A DNA stretch of 64,000 bases from assembly GCA_016931615.1 (NCBI GenBank), contig JAFGEL010000062.1, positions 151,837-215,836 of the forward strand. Direction: 5' to 3'. The notes beneath the pieces are model-generated. The model was not told where the DNA came from. It made no database searches and was given only the letters and a program-made list of their open reading frames with translations. The DNA is from Desulfuromonadales bacterium. Lineage in GTDB: Bacteria; Desulfobacterota; Desulfuromonadia; Desulfuromonadales; Geopsychrobacteraceae. Positions within the stretch are counted from its first letter, which is position 1. Every line of letters begins with the position of its first letter. The position numbers and the translations under genes were made by a program. This document shows positions 1 through 8,800 of this stretch, in pieces.

Positions 1-2
1 TG

Positions 3-1028
3 CATATCACCGATATGTCCTGGGGTCGCGTCAAACATCCTTCGGATATCCTTGCGGTTGGTGACACCATCAACGTCAAGGTGCTCAAATTCGACAAAGA
101 AAAAGAGCGGGTCTCGCTCGGTCTCAAGCAGATTGCTCCGGATCCGTGGCTTGACGTGCAGGAAAAATATCCGATCGATGCCAAGGTCACCGGCAAGGTC
201 GTCAGCCTGACCGATTACGGTGCGTTCATCGAGCTTGAGGAAGGTGTCGAAGGCCTGATTCATGTTTCGGAGATGAGCTGGACAAAACGTGTCAAGCATC
301 CGAACAAGGTCCTTAATATCGGTGATGAGGTGGAATCGGTCGTGCTTGCCCTCGATTCCGATAATCGCCGTATTTCTCTCGGCCTGAAACAGGTTGAGCC
401 GAACCCCTGGGATGTGATCGGCGAGAAATTCCCGATTGGAACCATCATCGAAGGCCAAGTCAAGAATATCACCGATTTCGGTATCTTTGTCGGGGTTGAT
501 GAAGGGATTGATGGATTGGTTCATATCTCCGACCTGTCATGGACGAAACGGATTAAACATCCATCTGAGGTTTATAAAAAAGGTGACCTGGTCAAGGCTG
601 TTGTTCTGAATATCGATCGTGACAATGAGCGTTTCTCCCTTGGTCTGAAACAATTGAGTGTTGATCCCTGGGAAACCGTGCCGACTCGCTACGCGCGTGG
701 AACGATTGTCCATGGTAAAGTCACTTCCGTGACCGATTTCGGTATCTTCATCGAACTTGAGGAAGGTATCGAAGGTTTGATTCACGTTTCAGAATTGAGC
801 AAGGAAAAGATCGACAGCCCGAAAGATTTCGCCCAGGTCGGTGCTGAGCTTGAAGCCGCTGTGCTTCAGGTTGATACGGTTGATCGCAAAATCGCTCTGT
901 CGGTTAAAAATCTTGATGAGCAGAAAGAAAAAGCTGAGGTCAACGAATTCATGGGCGCACAGAAAAGTGCGACTTCCAACCTCGGCGATCTGCTTCAGGG
1001 GGCCATGGGTCGTAAAGCAGACGACTAA
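3..1028 (+). CDS. rpsA: 30S ribosomal protein S1, 3' part (start lies before the window)
   Basis: The reading frame is open from the left edge, so the gene is truncated at its 5' end. What remains is the tail of one S1 (OB-fold) repeat followed by three full repeats of about 87 residues. Each has the pattern of a G-x-V core strand, a TD(Y/F)G(A/I)F turn, a glycine-rich GLIHVSE-like segment and a closing SLGLKQ motif; the last repeat is the most diverged. S1 binds mRNA and brings it to the 30S subunit. A perfect intrinsic terminator follows 20 bases after the stop. The neighbours sppA and ihfB are common companions of rpsA. The family call is certain; only the missing N-terminus limits it. Confidence 0.97.
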   Translation, partial: HITDMSWGRVKHPSDILAVGDTINVKVLKFDKEKERVSLGLKQIAPDPWLDVQEKYPIDAKVTGKVVSLTDYGAFIELEEGVEGLIHVSEMSWTKRVKHPNKVLNIGDEVESVVLALDSDNRRISLGLKQVEPNPWDVIGEKFPIGTIIEGQVKNITDFGIFVGVDEGIDGLVHISDLSWTKRIKHPSEVYKKGDLVKAVVLNIDRDNERFSLGLKQLSVDPWETVPTRYARGTIVHGKVTSVTDFGIFIELEEGIEGLIHVSELSKEKIDSPKDFAQVGAELEAAVLQVDTVDRKIALSVKNLDEQKEKAEVNEFMGAQKSATSNLGDLLQGAMGRKADD

Positions 1029-1047
1029 TTTTAACTTTTTATTGAGC

Positions 1048-1078
1048 AAGGACTCCGGCAATACCGGAGTCCTTTTTT
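1048..1078 (+). terminator. Intrinsic terminator after rpsA
   Basis: An 11-bp perfect stem (1048-1058 with 1064-1074), 5-base loop, ends in a run of six T. It should end the rpsA transcript just before sppA. Confidence 0.92.
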
Positions 1079-1088
1079 GTTGATATTG

Positions 1089-1979
1089 ATGAAAAAACGT
1101 CCGTTTCTCCTGGCCTCTTTGACAGTTGGGGCCATTTTTCTGTTCTTTGTGCTGGTGATATTCACTGCCGGTTTTTTCCGCTCGGGGTCATCTCTCGTCG
1201 CTGTCGGAGAAAAGGTCGGAATTCTGAACCTGGAAGGGCCGATTGTGAATGCCCGGCAGGTTCTTGAACAGATTGATCAGTTTCGCAATCAGACAGCGGT
1301 AAAAGCTGTGGTGCTCAGAGTTAACTCTCCGGGGGGCGCGGTTGGGCCATCACAGGAGATCTATTCTGAACTGAAGCGCTTCGCTCAGGAAAAACCGTTG
1401 GTTGTTTCGATGGGTTCGGTGGCTGCGTCGGGGGGCTATTACGTCGCTCTGGCGGGTGAACGCTTATTTGCCAACCCCGGCACGATCACGGGAAGTATCG
1501 GCGTGATTATGTCGTTTCCGAATTATCAGGAGCTCATGGGCAAGGTCGGGGTAGAGACAGAAGTGGTGAAGAGTGGTCGTTTTAAAGATATCGGCTCTTC
1601 AACGCGGGACTTTTCCGCGGCTGATCGAGAACTGCTGCAAAACATGATTGATGACGTTCATCAGCAGTTCGTTGAAGAAGTCAGCCTCCAGAGAAATATG
1701 CCTGTCGAGCGTCTTCAGCCGTTTGTTGACGGCAGGATTTTTACCGGTCGTCAGGCTCAGCAGGCAGGTCTTATTGATGAACTGGGTACCTTCAATGATG
1801 CAGTGAAGTTTGCTGCCAAGCTCGCTGGAATGGGAGACGATCCGGACCTGGTTTATCCCGAGCCGGAAAAGAGAAGCCTGCTGGATCGCTACCTTCCGGA
1901 TGTTATTAGTCGTTATCTCGGCATTGAATTAGGTGCTCAAGATATGATCGGTCCGCAGTATATGTGGCGTGTTTTTTAG
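1089..1979 (+). CDS. sppA: Signal peptide peptidase SppA (family S49), short form
   Basis: Membrane-anchored serine protease of family S49 that degrades signal peptides left in the inner membrane. The protein of about 296 residues has one N-terminal hydrophobic segment, then a Clp-fold domain. The nucleophile serine is in the GSVAASGGYY motif and the general-base lysine in the VVKSGRFKD segment, so the Ser-Lys dyad is intact. The length fits the short bacterial type, not the 600-residue E. coli protein. I start at the ATG at 1089; a TTG at 1077 is in frame but lies inside the upstream terminator. Neither has a good ribosome binding site. The end is certain. Confidence 0.93.
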   Translation: MKKRPFLLASLTVGAIFLFFVLVIFTAGFFRSGSSLVAVGEKVGILNLEGPIVNARQVLEQIDQFRNQTAVKAVVLRVNSPGGAVGPSQEIYSELKRFAQEKPLVVSMGSVAASGGYYVALAGERLFANPGTITGSIGVIMSFPNYQELMGKVGVETEVVKSGRFKDIGSSTRDFSAADRELLQNMIDDVHQQFVEEVSLQRNMPVERLQPFVDGRIFTGRQAQQAGLIDELGTFNDAVKFAAKLAGMGDDPDLVYPEPEKRSLLDRYLPDVISRYLGIELGAQDMIGPQYMWRVF

Positions 1980-2017
1980 TCTGAAAACGTTCTTTATTGA
2001 AATGGGTGGTTGAAACA

Positions 2018-2302
2018 ATGACAAAAAGTGAATTGATTGAAAAACTTTCGGACGGTCATGAACTGTTGAACAAGAAGGATGCGGAAACGGTGATCAACCT
2101 GATTTTTGGTGGTATCGGCGATGCTCTTTCAGAAGGGAGTCGGGTTGAGATCCGCGGCTTTGGTTCATTTTCCGTTCGCGAACGTGAGGCCCGTGAAGCG
2201 AGAAACCCTAAAAGTGGAGAGCTGGTCAAAATACCTTCGCGCAAGACGCCGTTTTTTAAAACCGGCAAAGAATTGAGGGAGCGGGTTGACGAGTCGCTAT
2301 GA
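2018..2302 (+). CDS. ihfB: Integration host factor beta subunit / HU family DNA-binding protein
   Basis: A 94-residue DNA-bending protein of the HU/IHF family. It begins MTKSELIEKL, shared with IHF-beta, and has the RGFGSFS strand and the RNPKSG beta-arm tip whose proline inserts between base pairs. The place just after rpsA and sppA also matches ihfB. I chose the ATG at 2018 because it gives the canonical N-terminus; an upstream in-frame start at 1997 adds seven residues with no family support. A strong hairpin follows after ten bases. IHF shapes promoter DNA, often at sigma-54 promoters. Confidence 0.92.
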   Translation: MTKSELIEKLSDGHELLNKKDAETVINLIFGGIGDALSEGSRVEIRGFGSFSVREREAREARNPKSGELVKIPSRKTPFFKTGKELRERVDESL

Positions 2303-2312
2303 GGTAGAAATT

Positions 2313-2345
2313 GAAAAGGCCCTGAATCAAATTCAGGGCCTTTTC
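2313..2345 (+). terminator. Strong intrinsic terminator after ihfB
   Basis: A 15-bp perfect stem (2313-2327 with 2331-2345) closes a 3-base loop. The A-rich left flank and T-rich right flank suggest it works in both directions. Confidence 0.9.
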
Positions 2346-2642
2346 AGTAAGACTCTCCGGGATGCCGGCCTGTTCTGTACGGTTGACCTGAGTGAAAGGT
2401 TAGTCTTCGGAGGAGACTTCAGGCGTCCTGCTCAAGGGCCGGCTTGCACACCATCTCTTCACGTACCGACAGGTCAAAATCAACGTTGGTCAAGGACCAG
2501 AATCACGACCGTACACCCCAGAAATCAAAGATCTGTTAAGCTTGTTCACAGCATAACAATTTCTATATTTAAGTCAAGAGTTAAATTAGATATTATAAAT
2601 GATATATCTTTATAATCGAGTCAATTGTCCCCGGATCTCGTC
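2346..2642. other. Gene-poor gap with an orphan open tail and an AT-rich promoter-like stretch
   Basis: No convincing gene fills this gap. On the plus strand 2404-2556 stays open for 50 codons after a stop codon, has no start codon with a ribosome binding site, and ends in TAA. Its translation looks protein-like (a Tyr-Arg-Gln-Val-Lys-Ile stretch, then Pro-Glu-Ser-Arg-Pro-Tyr-Thr-Pro-Glu) but I do not recognise it. It may be the C-terminal remnant of a lost gene. After it the DNA turns AT-rich, with a TATAAT hexamer at 2611-2616 that could be the -10 element for the next gene; no good -35 element is seen. Confidence 0.4.
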
Positions 2643-3560
2643 ATGACTTGGACCATTCATCGTTTAACTGTGTCACAAGATGAACAGGGAACTCGGCTTG
2701 ACCAGTATATCGCCGCCGCTGGACTGGATATTTCAAGATCACTGGCTAGAAAAATCATTGATCTCGGTGGGGTTCATATCAATGGGCGCAGGGTGAGAAA
2801 TTGTTCATTACCCGTAGGCTTCTCTGACGCCGTCGAGATCTATATTGATCACCTGCCCCTTGAACCATATCGCATCAGTGCTGCTGATATTCTTTACCAG
2901 GATCAATACCTGATCGTTCTCAACAAGCCCGCGCAGGTCGATACTCAGCCGACCCATGCACGCTACAAAGGCACCCTGTTTGAGGCCTTACAGGTGTATT
3001 TAAAGGATGATTTTCGGCCTCATCATAAAGTCCAGATCGGTATGATCCAGCGTCTTGATCGTGGAACTTCAGGGATTATAGTGTTTTCAATTCATCCCCG
3101 TTCGCATAAGGCGATGACACGAATTTTTCTGGATCATCAGGTTGATAAACGCTATCTTGCCCTGGTTCATAACGTTCCAGCGCAGCAGTATGGTGAAATC
3201 AGATCGTTTCTGGCCCGGACTCGCAAGGAAAATCGTGTTCGCAGTGTCGCCAAGGGTGGCAAAGAAGCAGTGACCAGATTTGTCGTCAAGGAAATTCTGG
3301 ATGGAGCTGCTCTGGTGGAATTGGAACTGGTCACCGGCCGTTCACACCAGATCCGTGCCCATATGGCTGAACAGGGGTGTCCGCTGCTGGGTGATGTTCG
3401 TTACGGCGGACAGTCGAATTTTTTATCCTTTTCCATCCAACGGCCGCTGCTGCATGCCTGCAGACTGTCTTTTCGGCACCCTGTCACAGCAGACAACCTG
3501 GACTTTGCAGTTGATCTGCCGAGGGATATGGTTCTGATCAAAAACTTTTTGGGCGACTAA
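2643..3560 (+). CDS. RluA-family pseudouridine synthase with S4 domain
   Basis: Isomerises specific uridines to pseudouridine, probably in 23S rRNA. The protein of about 305 residues has an N-terminal S4 RNA-binding domain (roughly residues 10-60, with the G-VHINGRRV hallmark) and a catalytic domain with the motif RLDRGTSG holding the catalytic aspartate, then the RSHQIRAHMA motif. This order is that of RluC/RluD-type enzymes; the sequence alone does not tell which uridine is modified. I start at the ATG at 2643; a TTG at 2625 is in frame. Neither has a clear Shine-Dalgarno. It ends five bases before lgt, so the two may be cotranscribed. Confidence 0.9.
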   Translation: MTWTIHRLTVSQDEQGTRLDQYIAAAGLDISRSLARKIIDLGGVHINGRRVRNCSLPVGFSDAVEIYIDHLPLEPYRISAADILYQDQYLIVLNKPAQVDTQPTHARYKGTLFEALQVYLKDDFRPHHKVQIGMIQRLDRGTSGIIVFSIHPRSHKAMTRIFLDHQVDKRYLALVHNVPAQQYGEIRSFLARTRKENRVRSVAKGGKEAVTRFVVKEILDGAALVELELVTGRSHQIRAHMAEQGCPLLGDVRYGGQSNFLSFSIQRPLLHACRLSFRHPVTADNLDFAVDLPRDMVLIKNFLGD

Positions 3561-3565
3561 AACCG

Positions 3566-4354
3566 ATGAATTTTCCACCTATTGATCCGGTTATTTTTAC
3601 TATCGGGCCGCTGGCTGTGCGCTGGTACGGTTTGATGTATCTGCTTGGATTCGTCGGCAGCTATTTTATGATGTGTCACGTGTCGCGGTTGCGGCGTTGG
3701 TCGTTGGATAAGAATGCTGTTTCCGACCTGCTGTTCTATGGTGTCTTTGGCGTCGTGCTGGGTGGCCGGCTCGGATATACCCTGATCTACAACTTTGCCT
3801 ATTACAGTCGTCACCCGCTGGAAATTCTTTTTGTCTGGCAGGGGGGGATGAGTTTTCATGGGGGCCTGATCGGGGTTCTGGTAGCCATCCTGGTTTTTTG
3901 CCGGCGCCAGAAGTTCAGGTTGTTGATGGTTGCTGACCTGGTTGTCGCCGCGGTACCGATTGGGCTTGGGCTTGGACGGATCGGAAATTTCATTAATGCA
4001 GAACTCTGGGGTCGAGTCACGGATCTGCCCTGGGGAATTGTTTTTCCCGGTGCGGGGACACAGCCTCGTCATCCGAGTCAGCTTTACGAAGCCGGACTGG
4101 AAGGCCTTGTTCTTTTGTCGGTTATTTACTTTCTGCATCGGCGTGAAGTCCGGTCTGGTGTTCCGGCTTTCAGCTTTCTGATGCTCTATGGAGTGGTGCG
4201 GTTCCTGGTGGAGTTCCTGCGACAGCCGGACAGTCACCTCGGGTTTCTCTGGGGCGGGGCAACGATGGGACAGCTTCTCTCAGTGCCGATGATCATGATC
4301 GGTCTGAGTGGCCTGGTATTGGTGTTGAAGAGGCAGCGGCATGGAGCGGATTGA
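3566..4354 (+). CDS. lgt: Prolipoprotein diacylglyceryl transferase
   Basis: Integral inner-membrane enzyme that moves diacylglycerol from phosphatidylglycerol to the lipobox cysteine of prolipoproteins, the first step of lipoprotein maturation. The 262-residue protein has several membrane segments, the GGMSFHGGLIG motif with the essential histidine, the GRIGNFINAELWG signature and the PRHPSQLYEA motif. It serves the many lipoproteins made nearby, such as those at 9645, 11387 and 12139. Its last 14 bases overlap the next gene, which suggests coupled translation. Confidence 0.96.
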   Translation: MNFPPIDPVIFTIGPLAVRWYGLMYLLGFVGSYFMMCHVSRLRRWSLDKNAVSDLLFYGVFGVVLGGRLGYTLIYNFAYYSRHPLEILFVWQGGMSFHGGLIGVLVAILVFCRRQKFRLLMVADLVVAAVPIGLGLGRIGNFINAELWGRVTDLPWGIVFPGAGTQPRHPSQLYEAGLEGLVLLSVIYFLHRREVRSGVPAFSFLMLYGVVRFLVEFLRQPDSHLGFLWGGATMGQLLSVPMIMIGLSGLVLVLKRQRHGAD

Positions 4355-4964
4355 GGCTATAATTTTCGATTGCGATGGGGTCATGTTTGAGAGCCGTGAG
4401 GCAAACCTGGCTTATTATAACCGGATTCTTGAACAGTTTGCCTATCCGCGTGTGTCGGCGGCAGACGGGGAGCGTGCTCATCTTTGTCACACCGCCAGTT
4501 CGCCTGAGGTTTTGAAAGGCTTGATGCGTCTGGAAGATGTTGCGCCGGCTCTCGAGTTTGCTGCCCGCCTCGATTACCACGAATTTATTCCCCAGATGAT
4601 TCCTGAGCGCTTTCTGGAACAGGTTTTGGCTGATCTTCAGCAAAGATATCCCTTGGCTATTGCCACCAACAGGGGGCAGAGCATTCGGCCTATTCTTGAG
4701 CACTTTAATCTCGCTGATTATTTTTCGGTGATCGTTACCAGTCATGATGTAGCCAGGCCTAAACCCGCGCCCGACATGCTCTTGCTGGCGGCTGAGAAAC
4801 TGGGGGTTTCACCCCGTTCTTGTCTTTTTATCGGTGATTCCGAGTTGGATCGCCGTGCGGCCTTTGAGGCCTCCGTACAGTTCTCCGGCTACGGGGATAT
4901 GGTCACGAGTGAGCGAACTGTGGTCACTCATCTTGATCTGCTGGAATGGCTGGCCGAATATTGA
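4341..4964 (+). CDS. HAD-family hydrolase (phosphoglycolate phosphatase-like)
   Basis: A 207-residue phosphatase of the haloacid dehalogenase superfamily. Motif I is DCDGVMFES with the nucleophile and acid-base aspartates, motif II is the ATNRG segment, motif III the lysine of RPKPAPDM, and motif IV the FIGDSELD acid pair. A small helical cap lies between motifs I and II, as in phosphoglycolate phosphatase and beta-phosphoglucomutase. The substrate cannot be told from sequence. It overlaps the end of lgt by 14 bases. It converges on the minus-strand signalling operon; I see no clear terminator in the 55-base gap. Confidence 0.88.
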   Translation: MERIEAIIFDCDGVMFESREANLAYYNRILEQFAYPRVSAADGERAHLCHTASSPEVLKGLMRLEDVAPALEFAARLDYHEFIPQMIPERFLEQVLADLQQRYPLAIATNRGQSIRPILEHFNLADYFSVIVTSHDVARPKPAPDMLLLAAEKLGVSPRSCLFIGDSELDRRAAFEASVQFSGYGDMVTSERTVVTHLDLLEWLAEY

Positions 4965-5019
4965 ATTCGAATCCGATTAAAACTACAGCCTCTGAGTGTT
5001 GAGCCTGGAAAAAGGGACT

Positions 5020-5442
5020 TTAGTTCAGAAATTTTATCATCTGCAGAACGTTTGAATCTCCTTCGCGCAAATATTCCACCTCATCCATCAGTTTACAGAT
5101 CAGCTGAATCCCTCGGCCACCCTCATCACTGGTTTTTGCCATGAGTTTGGAATGCGCATCCATGTCGAATCCCTGCCCCTGATCATAAACCCGGATGATC
5201 AGATCCTGATCAGAGGCGGAGATCGATAATTTCACGTCCTTGTCGGGATCACACAGATTTGCGTGGCACATGGCATTGGCCAGGGCCTCTGTCAGCACCA
5301 GGTTGAGGTGATAGGCGAGCTCGCGGCGATTGCCCTGAAAGCCTTTGAGCGAGTACGCGAGACTTTCGCCTATTCTTCCGATCATTCCAAGATACTTGGT
5401 TTGATTCGGTACTTTGATGTCAACCTCAATGCGTCTGGACAT
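5020..5442 (-). CDS. RsbW-type anti-sigma factor / serine-protein kinase
   Basis: A single-domain GHKL (HATPase) protein of about 140 residues. The N box reads ALANAMCHAN, the G1 box DQGQGFD and the G2 box GGRGIQL, so ATP binding should be intact. In partner switches of the RsbW/SpoIIAB type this protein binds a sigma factor or other target and phosphorylates its STAS antagonist. It is the last gene of a minus-strand operon and lies just after the STAS gene, so the pair should interact. I prefer the ATG at 5442; a TTG at 5466 is in frame. No sigma factor gene is near, so the target is unknown. Confidence 0.88.
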   Translation of the reverse strand: MSRRIEVDIKVPNQTKYLGMIGRIGESLAYSLKGFQGNRRELAYHLNLVLTEALANAMCHANLCDPDKDVKLSISASDQDLIIRVYDQGQGFDMDAHSKLMAKTSDEGGRGIQLICKLMDEVEYLREGDSNVLQMIKFLN

Positions 5443-5471
5443 ATGCGCAAAATCCGATGGGGACAACTTCG

Positions 5472-5807
5472 TTAAAAACTGGCCTGAGCTTCATCCAGAG
5501 TGGTGAAAATTTCGAAAACCCGGTGGAGCCTGGTCAGTTCAAACATGGAACGGACCTGCGGTTGTAAACAGCACAATTTCAGGTTGCCCTCCCTGGCGCT
5601 GGCATTCTTGAAGCCCGAGACCAGAGCACCCAGACCTGATGAGTCGATAAATCTCACGGCACTCAGATCGACGATCAGGTTACATTTTCCGTCGTCAAAC
5701 AACTGCAGCATCTGTTCCTTGAGATCACCGCTGTTATGTGCGTCCATGCGCTCTTCCTGGACACTGATTTGAACGATATCACCCTGTTCTGAAATGTTTA
5801 ATTGCAT
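5472..5807 (-). CDS. STAS-domain anti-anti-sigma factor (RsbV/SpoIIAA type)
   Basis: A 111-residue single STAS domain. The IDSSGLGAL motif near residue 60 holds the serine that RsbW-type kinases phosphorylate and SpoIIE-type phosphatases free again. A strong ribosome binding site (AAGGAG) precedes the ATG at 5807. It sits between the phosphatase gene upstream and the kinase gene downstream, giving a complete switch in one operon. When unphosphorylated it should bind the kinase and release its target. Family assignment is firm; the output is not known. Confidence 0.93.
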   Translation of the reverse strand: MQLNISEQGDIVQISVQEERMDAHNSGDLKEQMLQLFDDGKCNLIVDLSAVRFIDSSGLGALVSGFKNASAREGNLKLCCLQPQVRSMFELTRLHRVFEIFTTLDEAQASF

Positions 5808-5897
5808 TCAAGTTCTCCTTCTAGGCTCAAATAATAAAATTTTCTGCTACTGGTGTTGGGCACTGTCCGTGAGTGACAGTACGTATGTCTAGATATT

Positions 5898-8800
5898 CTA
5901 GTTCAATACTTTCATAACCACTAACGTGATGTCATCGTTAAAGTGGCGCATACCGGTAAAAAATCTTACCTGGTTCATGATGCAGTCAATAATCTCCTGG
6001 GGATCCAGGTTGTCACATTCCTCAAGTAAATGACCGAGACGTTCCGTGCCGAAGAATTGATGATCATTGTTTTCAGCTTCTATAATACCATCCGTGTAAA
6101 GCAGCAGAAGGTCTCCGGCGGCAAGATTGGTTGTTTTCTGTTCAAATGAAATATTTTTTTTGACTCCGAAGATCAGTCCCTCGGCATCAAGCAGTTCCAG
6201 CTGTTTTTTCTTGTTCCTCCAGAGCAGCGGGTTGTTATGCCCGGCATTGCTGTATATAAGGCGATGGCTGTCCGGGTTATACTGGAGATAGAACATGGTG
6301 ACGAACAAATCGGAACGATCAAGATCCTTGAGAAAATAGCTGTTGAGTTCACTGAGCATGGCGGCAGGTTGTTGAATGCTTTGAATGCGGGCATGAATGA
6401 AGGTCCGCGCTTCGGCCATGATCAGCGCTGATCCGATATTGTGACCGGAAACATCCGCTATGACCACGTCGTAGGTTGTGCTGTTGCGCTGAATAAAGTC
6501 GTAATAGTCGCCTCCGACCTGATGGGCGGGCACACAGAGCCCAGCCAAAGCAACGCTTTCAAGCTGTGGCAGTGAAGAGGGCAGGAGACCCATCTGGATA
6601 TCTCTGGCGATCTCCATTTCACGCTCCTGGTCGCGTACGATCAGCAACTCCTGAAGTTGTTGCTGGTTGCGCCAGGCAATCGCGATTTGACGCGCAAGAT
6701 TTTCAAACAGGGCGACAAACTCCTGAGTAAAGATGCCTTTCACCGTTTTTGAAAAAGCCGAAAGAACACCGACCGGTTCCCCTTCAAGTACGATGGGTGT
6801 GTGGGCAAAGCAGGTAATCGCTTCACGTTTGATAATTTTTGCCGAAGCAGCTTTCTCAAGGTATTCCGTGTCATTGACGACCATCGTGACGTTGGATAAA
6901 AAGGCCTGGCCGATATAGGTGTCCATGTTGAGGTTACGCTCGGACTGGCCGAAATCCTCGGAGGACTGACCGACCAGACTCCTGACCATCAGCGTCATTG
7001 ATTCCGGTTCCAGAAAGCGGATAACGCAGAGGTCGAACTTGAACTGTTGAGAGAGCAATTCAAGAATGCGGTCCAGCACCTGTTGAAAATCCGCCCCGCT
7101 GGACACGATTTGCGCGGCGTCGTAAAGAACGCTCAGCTGTTCACGGCTGGCTGCATCGCTGATCGTCACCGACCCGAAAATATCAAAGACATCCTCCATC
7201 TCGCTACCTCGCGCTGCAAGGTAATTGTCAAGAATGATACGGGCCGGAGCGGCGCCGACGTAGCCCGCCAGGGTCCTTTCGGTAAAGTTTTTCAAGTGGG
7301 GGATTTCATGATCCGAAAGACTGCCACGTGAATCGATTTCCTGATTTTTCAGATATTCAGTGATGGAGGCCTGAGCCTGTTTGCCCCCGATGAATTTTGA
7401 CATCAATTCGACAAATTCCATCACTGTCGGGGCTTTACTGATGCGCTTCAGACTGGTCTGAGCGACGGTCTGTTCAGTGAAGATTTCAACGAATTTATCC
7501 GCCTGCTGCTTTTCTGATTCGGACTGCTCGCTGAAAAAAGACACAGTGAGAAACGCCGCGAGGTTGAACAGCAGGCTCCAGAAAAGCGAATGAGTATAAA
7601 TATCGAAGCCTCGCAACCCGAACAGTTCCAGGGGCTTCAATAGGCTGAAGTTGAAAAGTCCGTTCTGCAAAATGTCGGAACTGACCCACCCGGAGCGTAC
7701 GAAAGAAGGAATCAGCAGGGTGTAAACCCAGAGCAGAAACCCGGTGCCGATACCTGCGGACGCGGCTTTGCGGTTGGCCCTCTTCCAATAAAGTCCGCCG
7801 ATAATTGCCGGAGCGAACTGGGTCGCTGCGGTAAAGGAGATCAGTCCGATATTGACCAGGGCATAGGAGTCGCCGATGACCCGAAAATAAAAGTAGCCGA
7901 GAAAGACCGTACCAAGAATTCCGAGTCGCTTCAGATTGATGAGGATTCCGGAGAAATCCTGAATATGGACATTCATTTTAAGAATGATCGGCATGATCAG
8001 ATGGTTGAGAATCATTGTCGATATGGTCACTGAAGATACCATAACCATTCCGGCTGCGGCGGAGAGACCACCGACAAACACCAGCAGGGCCAGCCACGGG
8101 TGTCCAGAGGCGAGGGGCAGGGTGAGGACAAAATAATCAGCCTGGGCGGTGTCCCCTCCGTTGACGATCAAACCGCCCAGAGCGATCGGGATGACAAAGA
8201 TGTTCATCAGAAAAAGATAGGCGGGAAAACGCCACATCGCTTTTTTGATATGATTTTCGTCTGAGTTTTCCGTGATCATGATGTGGAACTGCCGCGGTAG
8301 AAACATTACCGCCATCATCGACAGGATGATCAGGGTAAACCATTTGGTGTAGGGTGTCTGTTCCGTGCCGAGCAGAAACAGGTCCCGGCGCTCGGGAAAC
8401 TGGGCGAAGAAACGCTGAAAAATATCGGAAAAACCGTCAAACATTCCATAAGTGACAAAAATTCCGACGGCGATAAAGGCGATCAGTTTGACCAGTGATT
8501 CAAACGCCACGGCCACCACCAGACCTTCATGGCGCTCTGAAGAATCGAGATGCCGGGCACCGAAAATCATGCCGAAGATTGCCAGGATGAAAGCCACGAT
8601 AAAAGCTGTATCGATGCCGGTCGGAAGCATCTGGGTATAGGCCTCAAGGCCCAACTCAGACATGACCAGGGGCATTGACAAAATATTCAGGGTGTGGGCG
8701 ATGGCTTTCAGTTGCAGGGCGATATAGGGCGTAATACCAAAGACCGCGAACAGCGTGACAATGGCGCCCAGAATGGCTGAACGATCGTAGCGGCTGGAAA

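Noticed and set aside
2286-2615. A 109-codon plus-strand frame after ihfB
   Set aside because: It begins inside ihfB, runs through the terminator hairpin and has no recognisable motif.
3557-4237. A 226-codon minus-strand frame rich in Gln, Pro and Asn
   Set aside because: It lies opposite lgt, whose catalytic motifs are all in place; composition is that of a reversed membrane-protein gene.
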